Positions 25,493 to 35,685 of a DNA stretch of 64,000 nucleotides are shown here, piece by piece; position 1 is the first letter of the stretch, and each line of letters starts with the position of its first letter. The DNA is from Cohnella herbarum. Lineage in GTDB: Bacteria; Bacillota; Bacilli; Paenibacillales; Paenibacillaceae. Where the stretch lies: the NCBI RefSeq assembly GCF_012849095.1, contig NZ_CP051680.1, forward strand, positions 2,914,001 to 2,978,000, in the 5' to 3' direction. The translations under genes were made by a program, and so were the position numbers. The notes beneath the pieces were generated by a model. That model made no database searches and was not told the DNA's origin. It saw only the letters and a list, made by a program, of their open reading frames with translations.

Positions 25493-26542
25493 TTACCCGT
25501 GACAGCGCGCTCCCTCGTTCCCGAATGACAGACGGGTAAAATGATACATTCCGCTGTTCCACACGTTGAAGTCATGAACACCGTCCTTGATCGGGACTTG
25601 GTAATACTCATCGAGGTAATCCCCAGCAACCTCCTCGAGTCCGTCGATTGATTGCGCATAGCAATCGATCGATATGCCGTCGGCATCTCCGCATGTCATA
25701 TATAACAATTTAAGTATGTAACCTCTCAATGCGATGCTCGATCCCAGAACCTTGCCGCTGCTCGAAGTAGGCGCGTTAGAGAAGGCACCTACGTAAGCGA
25801 ACAGATCGGTCATCCCCCGCGCGGGAACAGTCGCGACAAGCCCGTTGCTCCAGCCACTCCTCATTCCGGTTATAGATGCGGAATCGCACCGATAACCGCC
25901 AAGGATCAGATTTAATGCCTGCATGCCGCCCATGGACAGACCCGCAATTGCCCGATGCATTCGGTTGTATTCGACTGCTTCCGGAGACGTCTCTCGTATA
26001 TTCGCATACGTCTTGAATGTAGATTCAATGAACGGGATCAGATCGTACCGCAGCTCATAATCGAAATAGTAGAATCCGAGCATGTTGGTCCCTTCGGAAT
26101 TAAACGAACAATCCGTCCAATCATGCGAGCTTCTTCCATTCGGCATAACAACGATGACCGGATCGATATCGCCGCTCGCGATAAGATTGTCCAACATATT
26201 GCATAAGATATAATTCCCGCCCTCAATCCCTTTGCCACATAACCACTCATAATGGTCTCCGCCTACACCGTGAAGCAAATACAACACATTGTAACGGAGA
26301 TTTGGATCGAATTCGTCGTAACCCGCTGGGAGATAGACGCTGCAAGATTTCATAATCGCTTCTCCGCTAACTATGGCTCTTCCCGCTTCCTCGGGATCGA
26401 TACGGCGATCCGTCACGAACTGGCGCGACGAGTTAATATAGTTATTTACCGGATAAGCAACTTCCTTGACTGTGCCTTGCTTGCCACTCGCAGCCGCCTT
26501 CATGTACGAAGCCGGAACTTCCGTCTTATTCTCGTTCACCAT
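25493..26542 (-). CDS. CE1-like esterase (feruloyl/acetyl-xylan type)
   Basis: 349 residues with an alpha/beta-hydrolase fold of the esterase D/CE1 type: LYLLHGVGGDHYEW, the nucleophile S203 in GLSMGGMQAL, acidic residue near D286-D288 and H323 in DGVHDFNVW. It would remove ferulate or acetate from arabinoxylan oligosaccharides, matching the adjacent GH51. It has no signal peptide, so it acts in the cytoplasm. AGGAGGG lies about ten bases ahead of the ATG. The exact acyl group cannot be told from sequence. Confidence 0.85.
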   Translation of the reverse strand: MVNENKTEVPASYMKAAASGKQGTVKEVAYPVNNYINSSRQFVTDRRIDPEEAGRAIVSGEAIMKSCSVYLPAGYDEFDPNLRYNVLYLLHGVGGDHYEWLCGKGIEGGNYILCNMLDNLIASGDIDPVIVVMPNGRSSHDWTDCSFNSEGTNMLGFYYFDYELRYDLIPFIESTFKTYANIRETSPEAVEYNRMHRAIAGLSMGGMQALNLILGGYRCDSASITGMRSGWSNGLVATVPARGMTDLFAYVGAFSNAPTSSSGKVLGSSIALRGYILKLLYMTCGDADGISIDCYAQSIDGLEEVAGDYLDEYYQVPIKDGVHDFNVWNSGMYHFTRLSFGNEGARCHG

Positions 26543-26673
26543 CGTTCAATATCCCTCCTAAGACTTGTTGGAACATTTTCCGGGTATACCATATTGTTAT
26601 CGTCGATTGTTGTCTCCCACTTCATCGAGATCCGACGAATTCGCATGTGTGAGGGGGCTGGATTCATCCGAAT

Positions 26674-28320
26674 TCAAGCCAGTCCCCTTGCCGCGTCCCG
26701 GTATTCCTGAGGGGTCGTGCCCGTCGACTTCTTAAAAAAGCGCGAAAAGGAGTGCGGCGATTCATATCCGACTTTCGCGCCGATCTCATTGATTCTCAAG
26801 CCTTCCCGGCCCAGCAGTTCCTTAGCTCTTCTCAATCTGGCTCTTTCGATAAAATCGGACAGATTCATGCCGCTTTCCTGTTTGAAAACGCGAGAGAGGT
26901 AGGACGGATTAAAGTGAAAGCGCTTCGATAAGCGAACGAGCGAAAGATCCTCGTCAAGATGCTTCTCGATATATGCGCCGATCTCTTGGACGGCCCCCGC
27001 CGCCCGGCTTCCTTCCCCGCAGCGCCGATGGGCGAACAAGGTCTCTACCGTACGTTCCAAGTACGCGACCCCTTCCTCCCATGACGGATGCGCATCGAAT
27101 TGCATCAGTCCTGAGATAGGAACAAGATCCTCCAATTGCCTCCGATTGATATAGGAGAGCAGGACGAGCGCCGCCGAATAGTACAGCTCCATAGCCTGGA
27201 TCTTATCCGTTCCGTGATTAGGATGGAGAGGCTGGAATACTTCCTTCATCAGCGCTTGGAAGGCCTCGCTGCGGCCGCTCTCCAGATGCCCGGCGAGCAG
27301 CTCGAACCTCTCGCTGCGAATCGTCCCCCTGGGTTGGCCGGGCATTGCCGGATCTTGGGGAATCGCTACGGCGGCGGTCATTACCATGCTCGTGCCGTCG
27401 CCTATGCGGACATGCTGAAGTTGCCTGATGCGATCGTATGCCGATGGCAGCAAGTTCCATTCGCAAGCATGACCGGACAGGGTGAAAGCCATCTCCGTTC
27501 CCAACGCTTCCGAGCAGGCCTCTTGAGCCAGCTCCAGCGTACCTTCAAGAAACCGGACAACGTCTGCGTACGACTCCATTCGTTCCGCGTCGGAGTTCTG
27601 CGGTTGGATGAGCCATAGCAGATCTCCGTATCTGTCAACGATTCCCACGCATCTGGTTCGATCCTGCAAATAGCGGCCGACCAGAAATTTGGCGGCAAGC
27701 GCCATCTCCTGCCGCACCGTATAACCGGTACCGGGAGATGTCTTCAGAAAGCTGCCCAGAACGGGAAGAACGGGCAAGAAGGAATCCAAACAGATCGATA
27801 AATTCCGAAAATCCGCAGCCCTTTCTTCCGCTTCGATGAACTCCGTTCCAATCAGCAATTGGCGGAAATAATCGCCCTGGGCCATCGTTTCCAGAGTACT
27901 TCGCTGTTCCGTCGCCTGGCGCAGCAGATGATCGGTTCGCAGTTCCTCCTCCAATTCGCGAATGGAATCTCGAACTTCGGCAATCACCTTGGCGTATCCT
28001 TCGGTCTTAAGCAGGAACCGCACCCCTTGAATCTGGATCGCCTTATAGACGGATTCGAAATCGTCATAGCCGGTCAGGAATATAATTCGGCAACGCGGCC
28101 ACTTCCCGCGAATAATATCCATCAGTTCCAGTCCGTCCAGCTCCGGCATGCGAATGTCCGACAACACGATGTCGACGCGAGTGCTGTCCAGCCATTCAAG
28201 CGCTTCCATACCCGAGTATGCCTTGCAGATGTCCAAACCCGGGATATTCAGTCCTCCGATGATCTCGGTCACTCCGTCCGTGATAATGGCCTCGTCGTCA
28301 ACCGCTAGCAGCCTGTACAT
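26674..28320 (-). CDS. YesN-type response regulator
   Basis: 548 residues: receiver (VDDEA at the N-terminus, phosphoacceptor D55 in IVLSDIRMPE), a long middle region of about 300 residues seen in large YesN proteins, and a C-terminal AraC double HTH. GGAGGAG precedes the ATG, which lies 23 bases inside the end of the kinase gene, so translation is coupled. It should activate the importer/arabinofuranosidase operon in response to the partner kinase. Confidence 0.9.
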   Translation of the reverse strand: MYRLLAVDDEAIITDGVTEIIGGLNIPGLDICKAYSGMEALEWLDSTRVDIVLSDIRMPELDGLELMDIIRGKWPRCRIIFLTGYDDFESVYKAIQIQGVRFLLKTEGYAKVIAEVRDSIRELEEELRTDHLLRQATEQRSTLETMAQGDYFRQLLIGTEFIEAEERAADFRNLSICLDSFLPVLPVLGSFLKTSPGTGYTVRQEMALAAKFLVGRYLQDRTRCVGIVDRYGDLLWLIQPQNSDAERMESYADVVRFLEGTLELAQEACSEALGTEMAFTLSGHACEWNLLPSAYDRIRQLQHVRIGDGTSMVMTAAVAIPQDPAMPGQPRGTIRSERFELLAGHLESGRSEAFQALMKEVFQPLHPNHGTDKIQAMELYYSAALVLLSYINRRQLEDLVPISGLMQFDAHPSWEEGVAYLERTVETLFAHRRCGEGSRAAGAVQEIGAYIEKHLDEDLSLVRLSKRFHFNPSYLSRVFKQESGMNLSDFIERARLRRAKELLGREGLRINEIGAKVGYESPHSFSRFFKKSTGTTPQEYRDAARGLA

Positions 28321-30067
28321 TGAATTTCTCCTCCTCCAGCGGAATGCGGATCGTTACCCTAAGTCCTCCTAGACCGCTCCGGGATATTTCCAGCCCGCTG
28401 CCCTCTCCGCAGGTGAACACAATGCGCCGATGGACGTTAACGATGCCGGTCGTTTCCGTCTCCGAATCCTCGTGTCCTAGCCTGTGGGAAATCCGGTAGA
28501 TTTCCTCGTCGCTTAAGCCTTCGCCGTTATCTTCGATAATAATGCAAACCCATCGATCTACTCGTTCAAAGCGTACATCTATTCGGCCGTTTCGGGCTTT
28601 CTTCTCGAGGCTGTGTTCGAAAGCGTTCTCGATAATGGGCTGGACGATAAGACGCGGTACCCGAATCTCTTCGAATTCCGATGGCAATTCATCGAAGCTG
28701 GAATGAATGCGCTTGTAGAAACGCATATCCTGAATTTCGGTATACATGCGGGCATGACGGATTTCCTGCTTGAGCCGGATCTCGTCCGATGCGTTCCGGG
28801 TGACAAAGCGGAAATATTCTCCCAACTGGGTTGTGAACTGTTCGATTCTTTCGGTATCTCCTGTCTTCGCCATCGTATTCAAAATAAAGAAGCTATTGTA
28901 CAAAAAATGCGGATTAATCTGCGATTGCAGCTGCTTCAGTTCGGCCCGCTGGGTGAGAATTTTTTGCTTGTACGCTTGGTCGATCAGCATTCGCAGATTC
29001 ACGACCATCTGATTAAAGCGGGTATATATATATTGAAATTCATCGTTGGTCCGATGCGCGATAGTCAGCTCCAGATCGCCGTTTTCCAGTCGGCGAAATC
29101 CTCTGACCAGCTTAAGAAGCGGCTTATGAATAAACTTGTAGGTGGAGACTGCGTAAATGAGAATGATGCCGAACGCTCCAATGGCAATCAACCAGGCCAA
29201 TAGATAGAATCTTTCCAGCGGCTTCCGTACGATCCGATCGTTAATTAATCGATAGATAGACATATCCAGACGCTCCGAGTGGGCTCGAGAGACGAAGTAT
29301 CTCTGCCCGCTCAGCGAGAACGTATCCGGGCCGCTTTCCGCAAAATGTTCCAGTTGACGGATAATTTCCTTAGCGCCGTCCTGAATCGCCTTCGCGCCAC
29401 TGCTAATCCCGTAGCCGCCCTGTCCGAAGACCAACAGGGAACCGTTATCCGGGTAGGTGTTGAACTGCTCCAGAGCTTCATTCAACCGCTGCCGATCCAG
29501 CTCGATCTCCACTATAAAAAGCGGCGGTTTTCCCTTGCTCCATCTGGAACTCGCCGCGCTTAGATAGAGCTCTCCGTTCCAGTCGATCAGACGTGTTCCC
29601 GCTCCCTGCCGAATCGCTTCCGAACCGAAAATCCCGAATTTGTCCTCATCGATCTCGCTTGGGCCTAGCAGCGCGGAGAGCGTCTTGCCGATCGGACGGA
29701 TATGGACGTTGACATCCCGAATATAGCGACTGCTGTTCTGAATCGCGATGATCCGGTTGATGACCGAATTGATTTTATCCATTCGGTCTATGGTCCCCAT
29801 CGTCTCCCACGTGATAGCAAGCTTGTTCAGATCGCCATCCTCCAGCAGACCGTACTGCAGCAGCTTCATACGTTCGATTTCGTTCTCGAGATCGTTAAGA
29901 TAAAATGCAATTTGCGACTCGGCCGTTCGGGAAATATCTTCGCTCGTCGTTCGAATCGCCCATTGGTATATATAGATTCCAAGCAGAAAGACAGGAATCA
30001 TGATCAACATGAAGGTTACGACAAGGCGCATAAAGATCGTATGGCGAACGGAAAATTCGCGACGCAT
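28298..30067 (-). CDS. YesM-type sensor histidine kinase
   Basis: 589 residues: transmembrane helices near 12-32 and 285-308 enclose an extracellular sensor; HAMP; His-kinase block LQSQINPHFLYNS with phosphoacceptor H387; HATPase with IEDNGEGLSDEE. It is the fourth gene after the binding protein and two permeases, so sensing and uptake of the same oligosaccharide are joined in one operon. The overlapping downstream gene is its response regulator. Confidence 0.9.
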   Translation of the reverse strand: MRREFSVRHTIFMRLVVTFMLIMIPVFLLGIYIYQWAIRTTSEDISRTAESQIAFYLNDLENEIERMKLLQYGLLEDGDLNKLAITWETMGTIDRMDKINSVINRIIAIQNSSRYIRDVNVHIRPIGKTLSALLGPSEIDEDKFGIFGSEAIRQGAGTRLIDWNGELYLSAASSRWSKGKPPLFIVEIELDRQRLNEALEQFNTYPDNGSLLVFGQGGYGISSGAKAIQDGAKEIIRQLEHFAESGPDTFSLSGQRYFVSRAHSERLDMSIYRLINDRIVRKPLERFYLLAWLIAIGAFGIILIYAVSTYKFIHKPLLKLVRGFRRLENGDLELTIAHRTNDEFQYIYTRFNQMVVNLRMLIDQAYKQKILTQRAELKQLQSQINPHFLYNSFFILNTMAKTGDTERIEQFTTQLGEYFRFVTRNASDEIRLKQEIRHARMYTEIQDMRFYKRIHSSFDELPSEFEEIRVPRLIVQPIIENAFEHSLEKKARNGRIDVRFERVDRWVCIIIEDNGEGLSDEEIYRISHRLGHEDSETETTGIVNVHRRIVFTCGEGSGLEISRSGLGGLRVTIRIPLEEEKFNVQAASG

Positions 30068-30136
30068 AGCATTCTCCCCCGCTCCATTGACGCATGGCCG
30101 ATGCCACGCGTCTTCCCTCTCCGCGCGATCCGCGTT

Positions 30137-31063
30137 TTAGCCTTTTACGCTTCCAAGCACAATGCCCTTAACAAAAAATCTTTGGAGAAATGGATAAACG
30201 GCGATGATCGGCAGAGAGCCAAGGAAGATTTGGGAAGCCTTGAGCGTCCTGTCGGAAATACGCGCCAGATTTTTTAATTCCTCCATCGACATCGATCCAA
30301 GATTCATTTGCACTACAATTGTCTGAATGTAGCTTTGCAGCGGATAGTGGGACGGATCTCCCATCAGAATTAGGCCGTCAAACCAACTGTTCCAGTGATC
30401 AACCATGGAAAACAGGGCAAGCGTGGCAATGGCGGGTTTGGAGATTGGCACATAGATGCGCCACAGCGTTGTCCATGATCCGGCGCCGTCGATAACGGCC
30501 GACTCCTCCAGTTCCTTGGGCACGGCCCGGAAAAAGTTGAGAAGCAGCACGATGCTGAATGCAGGAACGGCGCCGGGCAGCACCAAGGCCCAGATCGAGT
30601 CCAGCAGACCAAGCTGCTTAATGGTAATATACCACGGAATCAAACCGCCGTTAAACAGCATTGTCAAGAAAAACACCCAAGCATATACCAGTCGAAATCG
30701 GAATTGCTCCGTTGTCTTAGATAAGGGGTAAGCGACGAGAATCGTCAGCAGCAGATTAAGCGGAGTGCCGATGGCAATTCTTTCGATCGAAGTCAGCATG
30801 GACACCCAGAATGCACTTCGCGAAGCGGTGAATTCATAGGAGGCCAGCGTGAAATCGACCGGCCAGAACTTGACATATCCAGCCGATGCGGCCGAGCTTG
30901 AACTAAACGACAGGGCGATAATATGAATGAGCGGCAGCAAGCAGATCAAGGCTACCGCGAGCAAGAAAGCCGAATTGGCAACCGCAAACCAATCGAACCG
31001 CTTGCCGGTACGTCGGAATGAAGGCGGAGCATGATCCGCCGATTGCAGAGAACGTCCCGTCAT
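30137..31063 (-). CDS. Carbohydrate ABC transporter permease, LplC type
   Basis: 308 residues, about six membrane helices, EAA loop EESAVIDGAGSWTTLWRIYVP and the family C-terminus FLQRFFVKGIVLGSVKG. It forms the channel with the LplB-type protein encoded just upstream (11-base gap). TAGGAGGG precedes the ATG. The kinase gene follows after about 70 bases. Confidence 0.9.
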   Translation of the reverse strand: MTGRSLQSADHAPPSFRRTGKRFDWFAVANSAFLLAVALICLLPLIHIIALSFSSSSAASAGYVKFWPVDFTLASYEFTASRSAFWVSMLTSIERIAIGTPLNLLLTILVAYPLSKTTEQFRFRLVYAWVFFLTMLFNGGLIPWYITIKQLGLLDSIWALVLPGAVPAFSIVLLLNFFRAVPKELEESAVIDGAGSWTTLWRIYVPISKPAIATLALFSMVDHWNSWFDGLILMGDPSHYPLQSYIQTIVVQMNLGSMSMEELKNLARISDRTLKASQIFLGSLPIIAVYPFLQRFFVKGIVLGSVKG

Positions 31064-31074
31064 CGGGAACCCTC

Positions 31075-31977
31075 CTAGAAAATTCTGTATTTGGCAACAC
31101 GGTAAGCAATGTAATATGCGCTCGAAATCAAAACAAGAGAAACAATAGATTTAAAGAAGCCTACCGCCGTGGCCACACCGTACTGAGCTTCCAGCAAGCC
31201 GATTCGGTATACGAACGTGTCGAGAATGTCTCCGCTCTGATAAACCTGCGGGCTGTACAGATTGAATACTTGATCGAAGCCGGCGTTGAGCAATTGTCCC
31301 AGACTGAGCACCGCCAACAGCACAATAACCATTCTCATTCCCGGCAGTGTAATATGCCAAGCCTTTCGCCAGCGGTTCGCTCCGTCGATCGTCGCCGCTT
31401 CATACAAACCGGGGTCGATGCCGGTGATAGCAGCCATATAGACAATGGTTCCGTAGCCGAAGTTCTTCCAAATATCCGATGCGATCAGCGTTGTCGGAAA
31501 CCATTTATTGTCTCCCAGGAAAAAGATTGGATCCAATCCGAAGGATTTGATTATCGAATTGACAAGTCCTCCCGAGGGGGATAGCAAGTCGATCAAGATG
31601 CCTCCGAGCACGACCCAGGACAAAAAATAGGGCAAATAAATGCTCGTCTGCACGCTTCGCTTAATTGCCTCATTCTTTAACTCATTAAGCAAAATTGCGA
31701 ATATAATCGGTACGGCCAGCCCCAGCACAAGCTTGAAGCTGGAAATATAAAGCGTATTCCACATCACCTGGATAAAGTTCGGTAGATCAAGCACGTACCT
31801 GAAGTTGTCCAGTCCGATCCATTTCTGATCTCCGAATAGCCCCTTGGCCGGAATAAATTTCTGAAAGGCAATCGTGATTCCCGCCATCGGGATGTACGAA
31901 AAGGTCAAAACAAATAACATTCCCGGCAAAATCATCAAATGAAGGGGCAGTTCCCTCCACATCCGTCGTTTTCTCAT
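31075..31977 (-). CDS. Carbohydrate ABC transporter permease, LplB type
   Basis: 300 residues with about six transmembrane segments and the EAA loop EAATIDGANRWRKAWHITLPG. GAGGAGA precedes the ATG. It follows the binding-protein gene after a strong stem-loop (32009-32044) and precedes the LplC partner. With it and the lipoprotein it makes an oligosaccharide importer lacking only its ATPase. Confidence 0.9.
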   Translation of the reverse strand: MRKRRMWRELPLHLMILPGMLFVLTFSYIPMAGITIAFQKFIPAKGLFGDQKWIGLDNFRYVLDLPNFIQVMWNTLYISSFKLVLGLAVPIIFAILLNELKNEAIKRSVQTSIYLPYFLSWVVLGGILIDLLSPSGGLVNSIIKSFGLDPIFFLGDNKWFPTTLIASDIWKNFGYGTIVYMAAITGIDPGLYEAATIDGANRWRKAWHITLPGMRMVIVLLAVLSLGQLLNAGFDQVFNLYSPQVYQSGDILDTFVYRIGLLEAQYGVATAVGFFKSIVSLVLISSAYYIAYRVAKYRIF

Positions 31978-32008
31978 CTAGTCTCTCCTCTCGCTGGAGC
32001 TAGAACAA

Positions 32009-32044
32009 GCAGGGGCGAACGCCTGAAGGCGGTCGCTCCCCTGC
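32009..32044 (-). other. Intercistronic stem-loop between binding protein and permease
   Basis: gcaggggcgaacgcc (32009-32023) pairs, with a bulge, with ggcggtcgctcccctgc (32028-32044) around a 4-base loop. It lies 7 bases after the binding-protein stop and has no T-run. It probably stabilises the binding-protein message. Confidence 0.7.
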
Positions 32045-32050
32045 CATCCC

Positions 32051-33781
32051 TTATTTCAATGATTCATACCAATCATTGACTTCCTGAGCGATCTTGTCGC
32101 CGCCCAGCTTCTTCCAATCCGCAACGAACTTGTCAAACTCCTCGATCGGTTGACCTAAAATGATCTTAATGAACGTCTCGTTCTGCATTTTCTCCAGCGT
32201 CGTCTTGCGCTCTACCATCGTCGGCGTCGGAGTGCCCACGAACTTGTCCATCAGGAACTGGTTGTTCTGATCGTACTGGTTAGCGATTCCCATGGAGCCC
32301 TCCGGACCGTAGATACGCTCCCAGCCCCAGAGCGCGAAACCTTCCGCCGAGCCTGAGGAGAACATCTCCAGCTTCTCCTGAATCGTCTTAGCCTCCCCCT
32401 TCAATGACGACATATCGCCGGCCTTCCGAGCGGCGTCGATATCGCGAAATGCGTCGAGGTTTTTCTTCAGCGGATATGGCGTCACCGGCGACAGCTGCCA
32501 TACGCTCTCTGCGTTCGGCGGCGCGTAATACTTGTCGAATTCGCCCGTTTCCCCCCAATTTTTCTCCAGATGCATGTTGAATAGCTTAATAATGGCCTCG
32601 GGATGCTGGATTCCCTTCTTCACGGCAACAAATTTCGTAGTGCTGAATTTCAATGGAACTTTAGGTGTTTCGCCAGATTCCGATACGATCGGGAACGCTT
32701 GCCATTGCGCGTCCTTTTCGTTATTCTTGTTGAGTTGCAACGGCCAGATCGAGTTCCATTGCTCGCCGTACTCCATGCCGATCTTGCCTGCGGCGATCTG
32801 CTCCGACACCTTGCCTCCGTCCTTGATGCCGAATTCCTTGTCTATCTCGCCGTTCTTTTGCATTTCCTGAAGCGCCTGCAGCGCTTTGCGCGTCTCTGGC
32901 TGGATGCTTCCGAACACGAGCTTGCCGGTCTCATCTTCGAGCCAAATGTTCGGATAAGCATTAAAACCGGCCATAAAGCCTTCCAGTCCCATCGCCCCTC
33001 CGAAAACATCTTTGGTCAGACCCAAGCCATACGTATCCTTCTGCCCATTGCCGTCCGGATCATTCTCGGCAAACGCTTTCGAAATCGCCCTGACATCCGC
33101 CATCGTCTTCGGAGGCTGAAGGCCCAGCTTGCTCAACCAATCCGAGCGGATCCAAATGTACATTGATCGCTCGATGGACGCCTCAACCTGAGGAATCGCC
33201 ATTAGCTTGCCGTCGAACGTAGCGGCATCGAGCGGACCCGAACCTTCTTGAGTGAATACCTCTTTCATAAACGGCGAAGCATACTGCTCGTACAACGCGG
33301 TCATATCCTCGAGTTGGTCCGACTCGGCCAGTTGCTTAAGCTGTACCGCATTGACGGTAATGAAGTCCGGCAGTTCCCCGGAAGCAAGCGTGACGTTTAG
33401 CTTCTGCACATACTGATCCGAGGTGTCTCCGCCCTTGATGACCCAGTCGTATTTCAGCTTGATGCCCAATAGTTCCTCGTAGACGCGGGTCCAGCGGTTG
33501 TCCTCGAACGTCTCGCCTTTCAGAACCGACAGTACGTTGTTCTCGACGACGTCGTTTAAATTACGAACGGTCGTCAATTCGATCGGTGGATCGTACTTGC
33601 CGAAAGAATCGGCCGCGGCAGGTTGGGCTGCCGGCGACGAGCTCACAACGCTAGATTTTGGCGTCTCGCTCCCCTTGCTCTCCTCATTATTGCCGCTGCT
33701 GCATGCCGTAACGGCCAATGCCACTCCGACCAGTACCGCCAGCCTTTTGGCGGAGCGTTTACTGCCGTTCTTGTTATTCAA
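32051..33781 (-). CDS. LplA-type sugar-binding lipoprotein
   Basis: 576 residues with a lipoprotein signal ending ALAVTAC (C27), a Ser/Pro-rich linker and the large LplA-type binding fold. The start codon is TTG at 33781, preceded by GGGGGAAT. It delivers oligosaccharides, probably arabinoxylan-derived given the GH43, GH51 and esterase genes around it. A cre site and -10 element stand directly upstream, so this gene starts the importer operon. Confidence 0.9.
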   Translation of the reverse strand: MNNKNGSKRSAKRLAVLVGVALAVTACSSGNNEESKGSETPKSSVVSSSPAAQPAAADSFGKYDPPIELTTVRNLNDVVENNVLSVLKGETFEDNRWTRVYEELLGIKLKYDWVIKGGDTSDQYVQKLNVTLASGELPDFITVNAVQLKQLAESDQLEDMTALYEQYASPFMKEVFTQEGSGPLDAATFDGKLMAIPQVEASIERSMYIWIRSDWLSKLGLQPPKTMADVRAISKAFAENDPDGNGQKDTYGLGLTKDVFGGAMGLEGFMAGFNAYPNIWLEDETGKLVFGSIQPETRKALQALQEMQKNGEIDKEFGIKDGGKVSEQIAAGKIGMEYGEQWNSIWPLQLNKNNEKDAQWQAFPIVSESGETPKVPLKFSTTKFVAVKKGIQHPEAIIKLFNMHLEKNWGETGEFDKYYAPPNAESVWQLSPVTPYPLKKNLDAFRDIDAARKAGDMSSLKGEAKTIQEKLEMFSSGSAEGFALWGWERIYGPEGSMGIANQYDQNNQFLMDKFVGTPTPTMVERKTTLEKMQNETFIKIILGQPIEEFDKFVADWKKLGGDKIAQEVNDWYESLK

Positions 33782-33824
33782 CCCTATTCCCCCTTCAAGT
33801 CGTTTCGGACGAAGAACGTCCGAT

Positions 33825-33843
33825 TGGTTACGCTTTCATTATA
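33825..33843 (-). promoter_or_regulatory. Promoter with overlapping cre site
   Basis: On the minus strand TATAAT (33838-33843) runs directly into ATGAAAGCGTAACCA (ending 33825), a full match to the CcpA consensus WTGNAANCGNWWNCA. CcpA bound here would sit on the transcription start, giving glucose repression of the importer operon. No good -35 is seen, which fits activation by the YesN-type regulator. Confidence 0.65.
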
Positions 33844-33886
33844 GGAAAAATGACTTTCTCCCAACAATGTGCATCTTTTTACATCG

Positions 33887-35446
33887 TTACCTATCGTTGA
33901 CGACTTCCCATTTAACCGATGTCTCCCCCGCATGAAGGTCGGCGTTTCTCCGGTAACGAAAAAAATCAAAGTCCGTGAATCCGCCCTCGTTCCGAGTCGC
34001 GTAATGGTACAAGCCGATGCGATAGCCCATGAAATGGTCAAGCGTGTACTTCATATGCAGAGGCTGGCCGATCTCCGTCCATTGCACGCCGTCGTTCGAA
34101 TAATAAAATCGGGCGATATCTCCTTGCTCGAAGTCGAATACGATCTTCAGGAAGATCGTACGATTGTCGAACGCGATGCTTTCAAGAACCTCCTCGCCGT
34201 CATCTCCGTTATTGACGCACATGCATACACTTCGCTGCCCGCGCTTGTCGACGCGGATACCCACGGAGCCGAAGCCGTTCTGCAAGGCGACTAATCCTGC
34301 CCGGTCTCCGGGACGCATGCCGGAAGAATCGAGCAATGTCGTTCCCTCGCAAGCCGGTCCTTCCGTTCGCTGCGTCAGCGTGTTGCGGGCCTGCAGGACA
34401 CTTTCGGCTAGACGTCCCGTGTGAAGCCTCAGCCAACCCGGCCTGGCCGTCGCCGACCACAGCCGGTTGTCCGGATTATGATTCCACTGCCAGTTCAAGA
34501 TCAGCTTATTCTGGGCATAATCGAACTCATCGCAGGCGACTAGCGATCGCGCCGGCGAGGCGGGTAGCTTAGCCTCGAACGACTGCGGTACGCTCCCCCC
34601 GATTCCGAAAACCGGCCAATCGTTATCCCAGTAGACGGGCACGACGATCGGAATTCGGCCGACCGCTCCGTGATCTTGAAACAGTACAGCAAACCACTCG
34701 CCGAAGGGTGTCTCGATGATACCTCCTTGCGCGACTCCATTGTTGCCGAAACCCATATCGTCATCGAGAACGACTTTATGCTCATACGGTCCCAGAAGCT
34801 CCCGCGAACGGTAGACAAGTTGCCTGCGACGTCCATTGCCCGTCTTCGGCCACTCGATGAAGAACAAATAGTAGTACCCGTTTCGTTTGTAGGCATGGCA
34901 GCCTTCGCATCTCAAACCGATCCCGTCTTTCGCCGTCTCCAACAGGAGCCGATCTATGCCGCCATCCTTGAATGTAATCACGTCCGAAGTTAGCTCCCGA
35001 ACGCGAATCTCACCGTTACCGTAAAATACATAGACTCGGCCATCGTCGAATAGCAGGCTCGGATCATGATAGAGACCTTCGATGACGGACCGTTCCCAAG
35101 GGCCTTTCTCGATATCCGTCGTTCGATACACGTAAAATCGTTTCGTGTCGTTACAAGAAAAACAAACATAGAAAAGTCCCTCATGGTAGCGCAAGCTTGT
35201 CGCCCATGAGCCTTGGCCGTAGATACCTCTCCCGTCAATTAAGTTGTGCGAATCGTTATCTTCAATCGTATCGAAGACGTAACGGACGACTTCCCAGTCG
35301 ACCAGATTCACCGATTTCATAATGGGGCACCCCGGCATCGAATGCATGCTCGTACTCACCATGTAGAAAACTTCGCCCGTCCGGATAACGCTGGGGTCAG
35401 GCACATCTGCCCACAGGATGGGGTTCATGATCGTTATTGCGCTCAC
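33887..35446 (-). CDS. GH43 family beta-xylosidase/arabinofuranosidase
   Basis: 519 residues from a GTG at 35446 that follows AGGGAG. The N-terminal five-bladed propeller begins NPILWADVPDPSVIRTG, with the likely catalytic base D17 in PDPS; the likely general acid is the Glu in CEGCHAYKRNGYYYLF. SMHSMPGCPI and GIYGQGSWATSL match the GH43 subfamily active on xylo-oligosaccharides. The C-terminal 190 residues are a concanavalin-like beta-sandwich. No signal peptide, so cytoplasmic. It lies upstream of, and in the same direction as, the importer operon. Confidence 0.9.
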   Translation of the reverse strand: MSAITIMNPILWADVPDPSVIRTGEVFYMVSTSMHSMPGCPIMKSVNLVDWEVVRYVFDTIEDNDSHNLIDGRGIYGQGSWATSLRYHEGLFYVCFSCNDTKRFYVYRTTDIEKGPWERSVIEGLYHDPSLLFDDGRVYVFYGNGEIRVRELTSDVITFKDGGIDRLLLETAKDGIGLRCEGCHAYKRNGYYYLFFIEWPKTGNGRRRQLVYRSRELLGPYEHKVVLDDDMGFGNNGVAQGGIIETPFGEWFAVLFQDHGAVGRIPIVVPVYWDNDWPVFGIGGSVPQSFEAKLPASPARSLVACDEFDYAQNKLILNWQWNHNPDNRLWSATARPGWLRLHTGRLAESVLQARNTLTQRTEGPACEGTTLLDSSGMRPGDRAGLVALQNGFGSVGIRVDKRGQRSVCMCVNNGDDGEEVLESIAFDNRTIFLKIVFDFEQGDIARFYYSNDGVQWTEIGQPLHMKYTLDHFMGYRIGLYHYATRNEGGFTDFDFFRYRRNADLHAGETSVKWEVVNDR

Positions 35447-35634
35447 CGCTCTCACTCCCTGGTTTTCGTATTTTCGTACGTCTTTTCCCATGATGCACGA
35501 GTCTATATGGCAAGATCAAGAAGCATATCTTGATTTCGTTACCCGGTCTTTACCTTCCACCTCATAGGGTAATTTCAAGAGATCGAGCGACACGTTCCGC
35601 TTCTCGGTAATTGAGCATTCTATCAAATGAAAAA

Positions 35635-35670
35635 GCCAGTGCAGATGAGGTTTCACATCTGCACTGGCTT
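35635..35670 (-). terminator. Terminator after beta-helix/ricin-lectin gene
   Basis: gccagtgcagatg pairs perfectly with catctgcactggc around an 8-base loop. On the minus strand the stem is followed by TTTTTCATTTG. It separates the secreted protein gene from the GH43 gene. Confidence 0.85.
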
Positions 35671-35685
35671 GACTTTAATACCGTA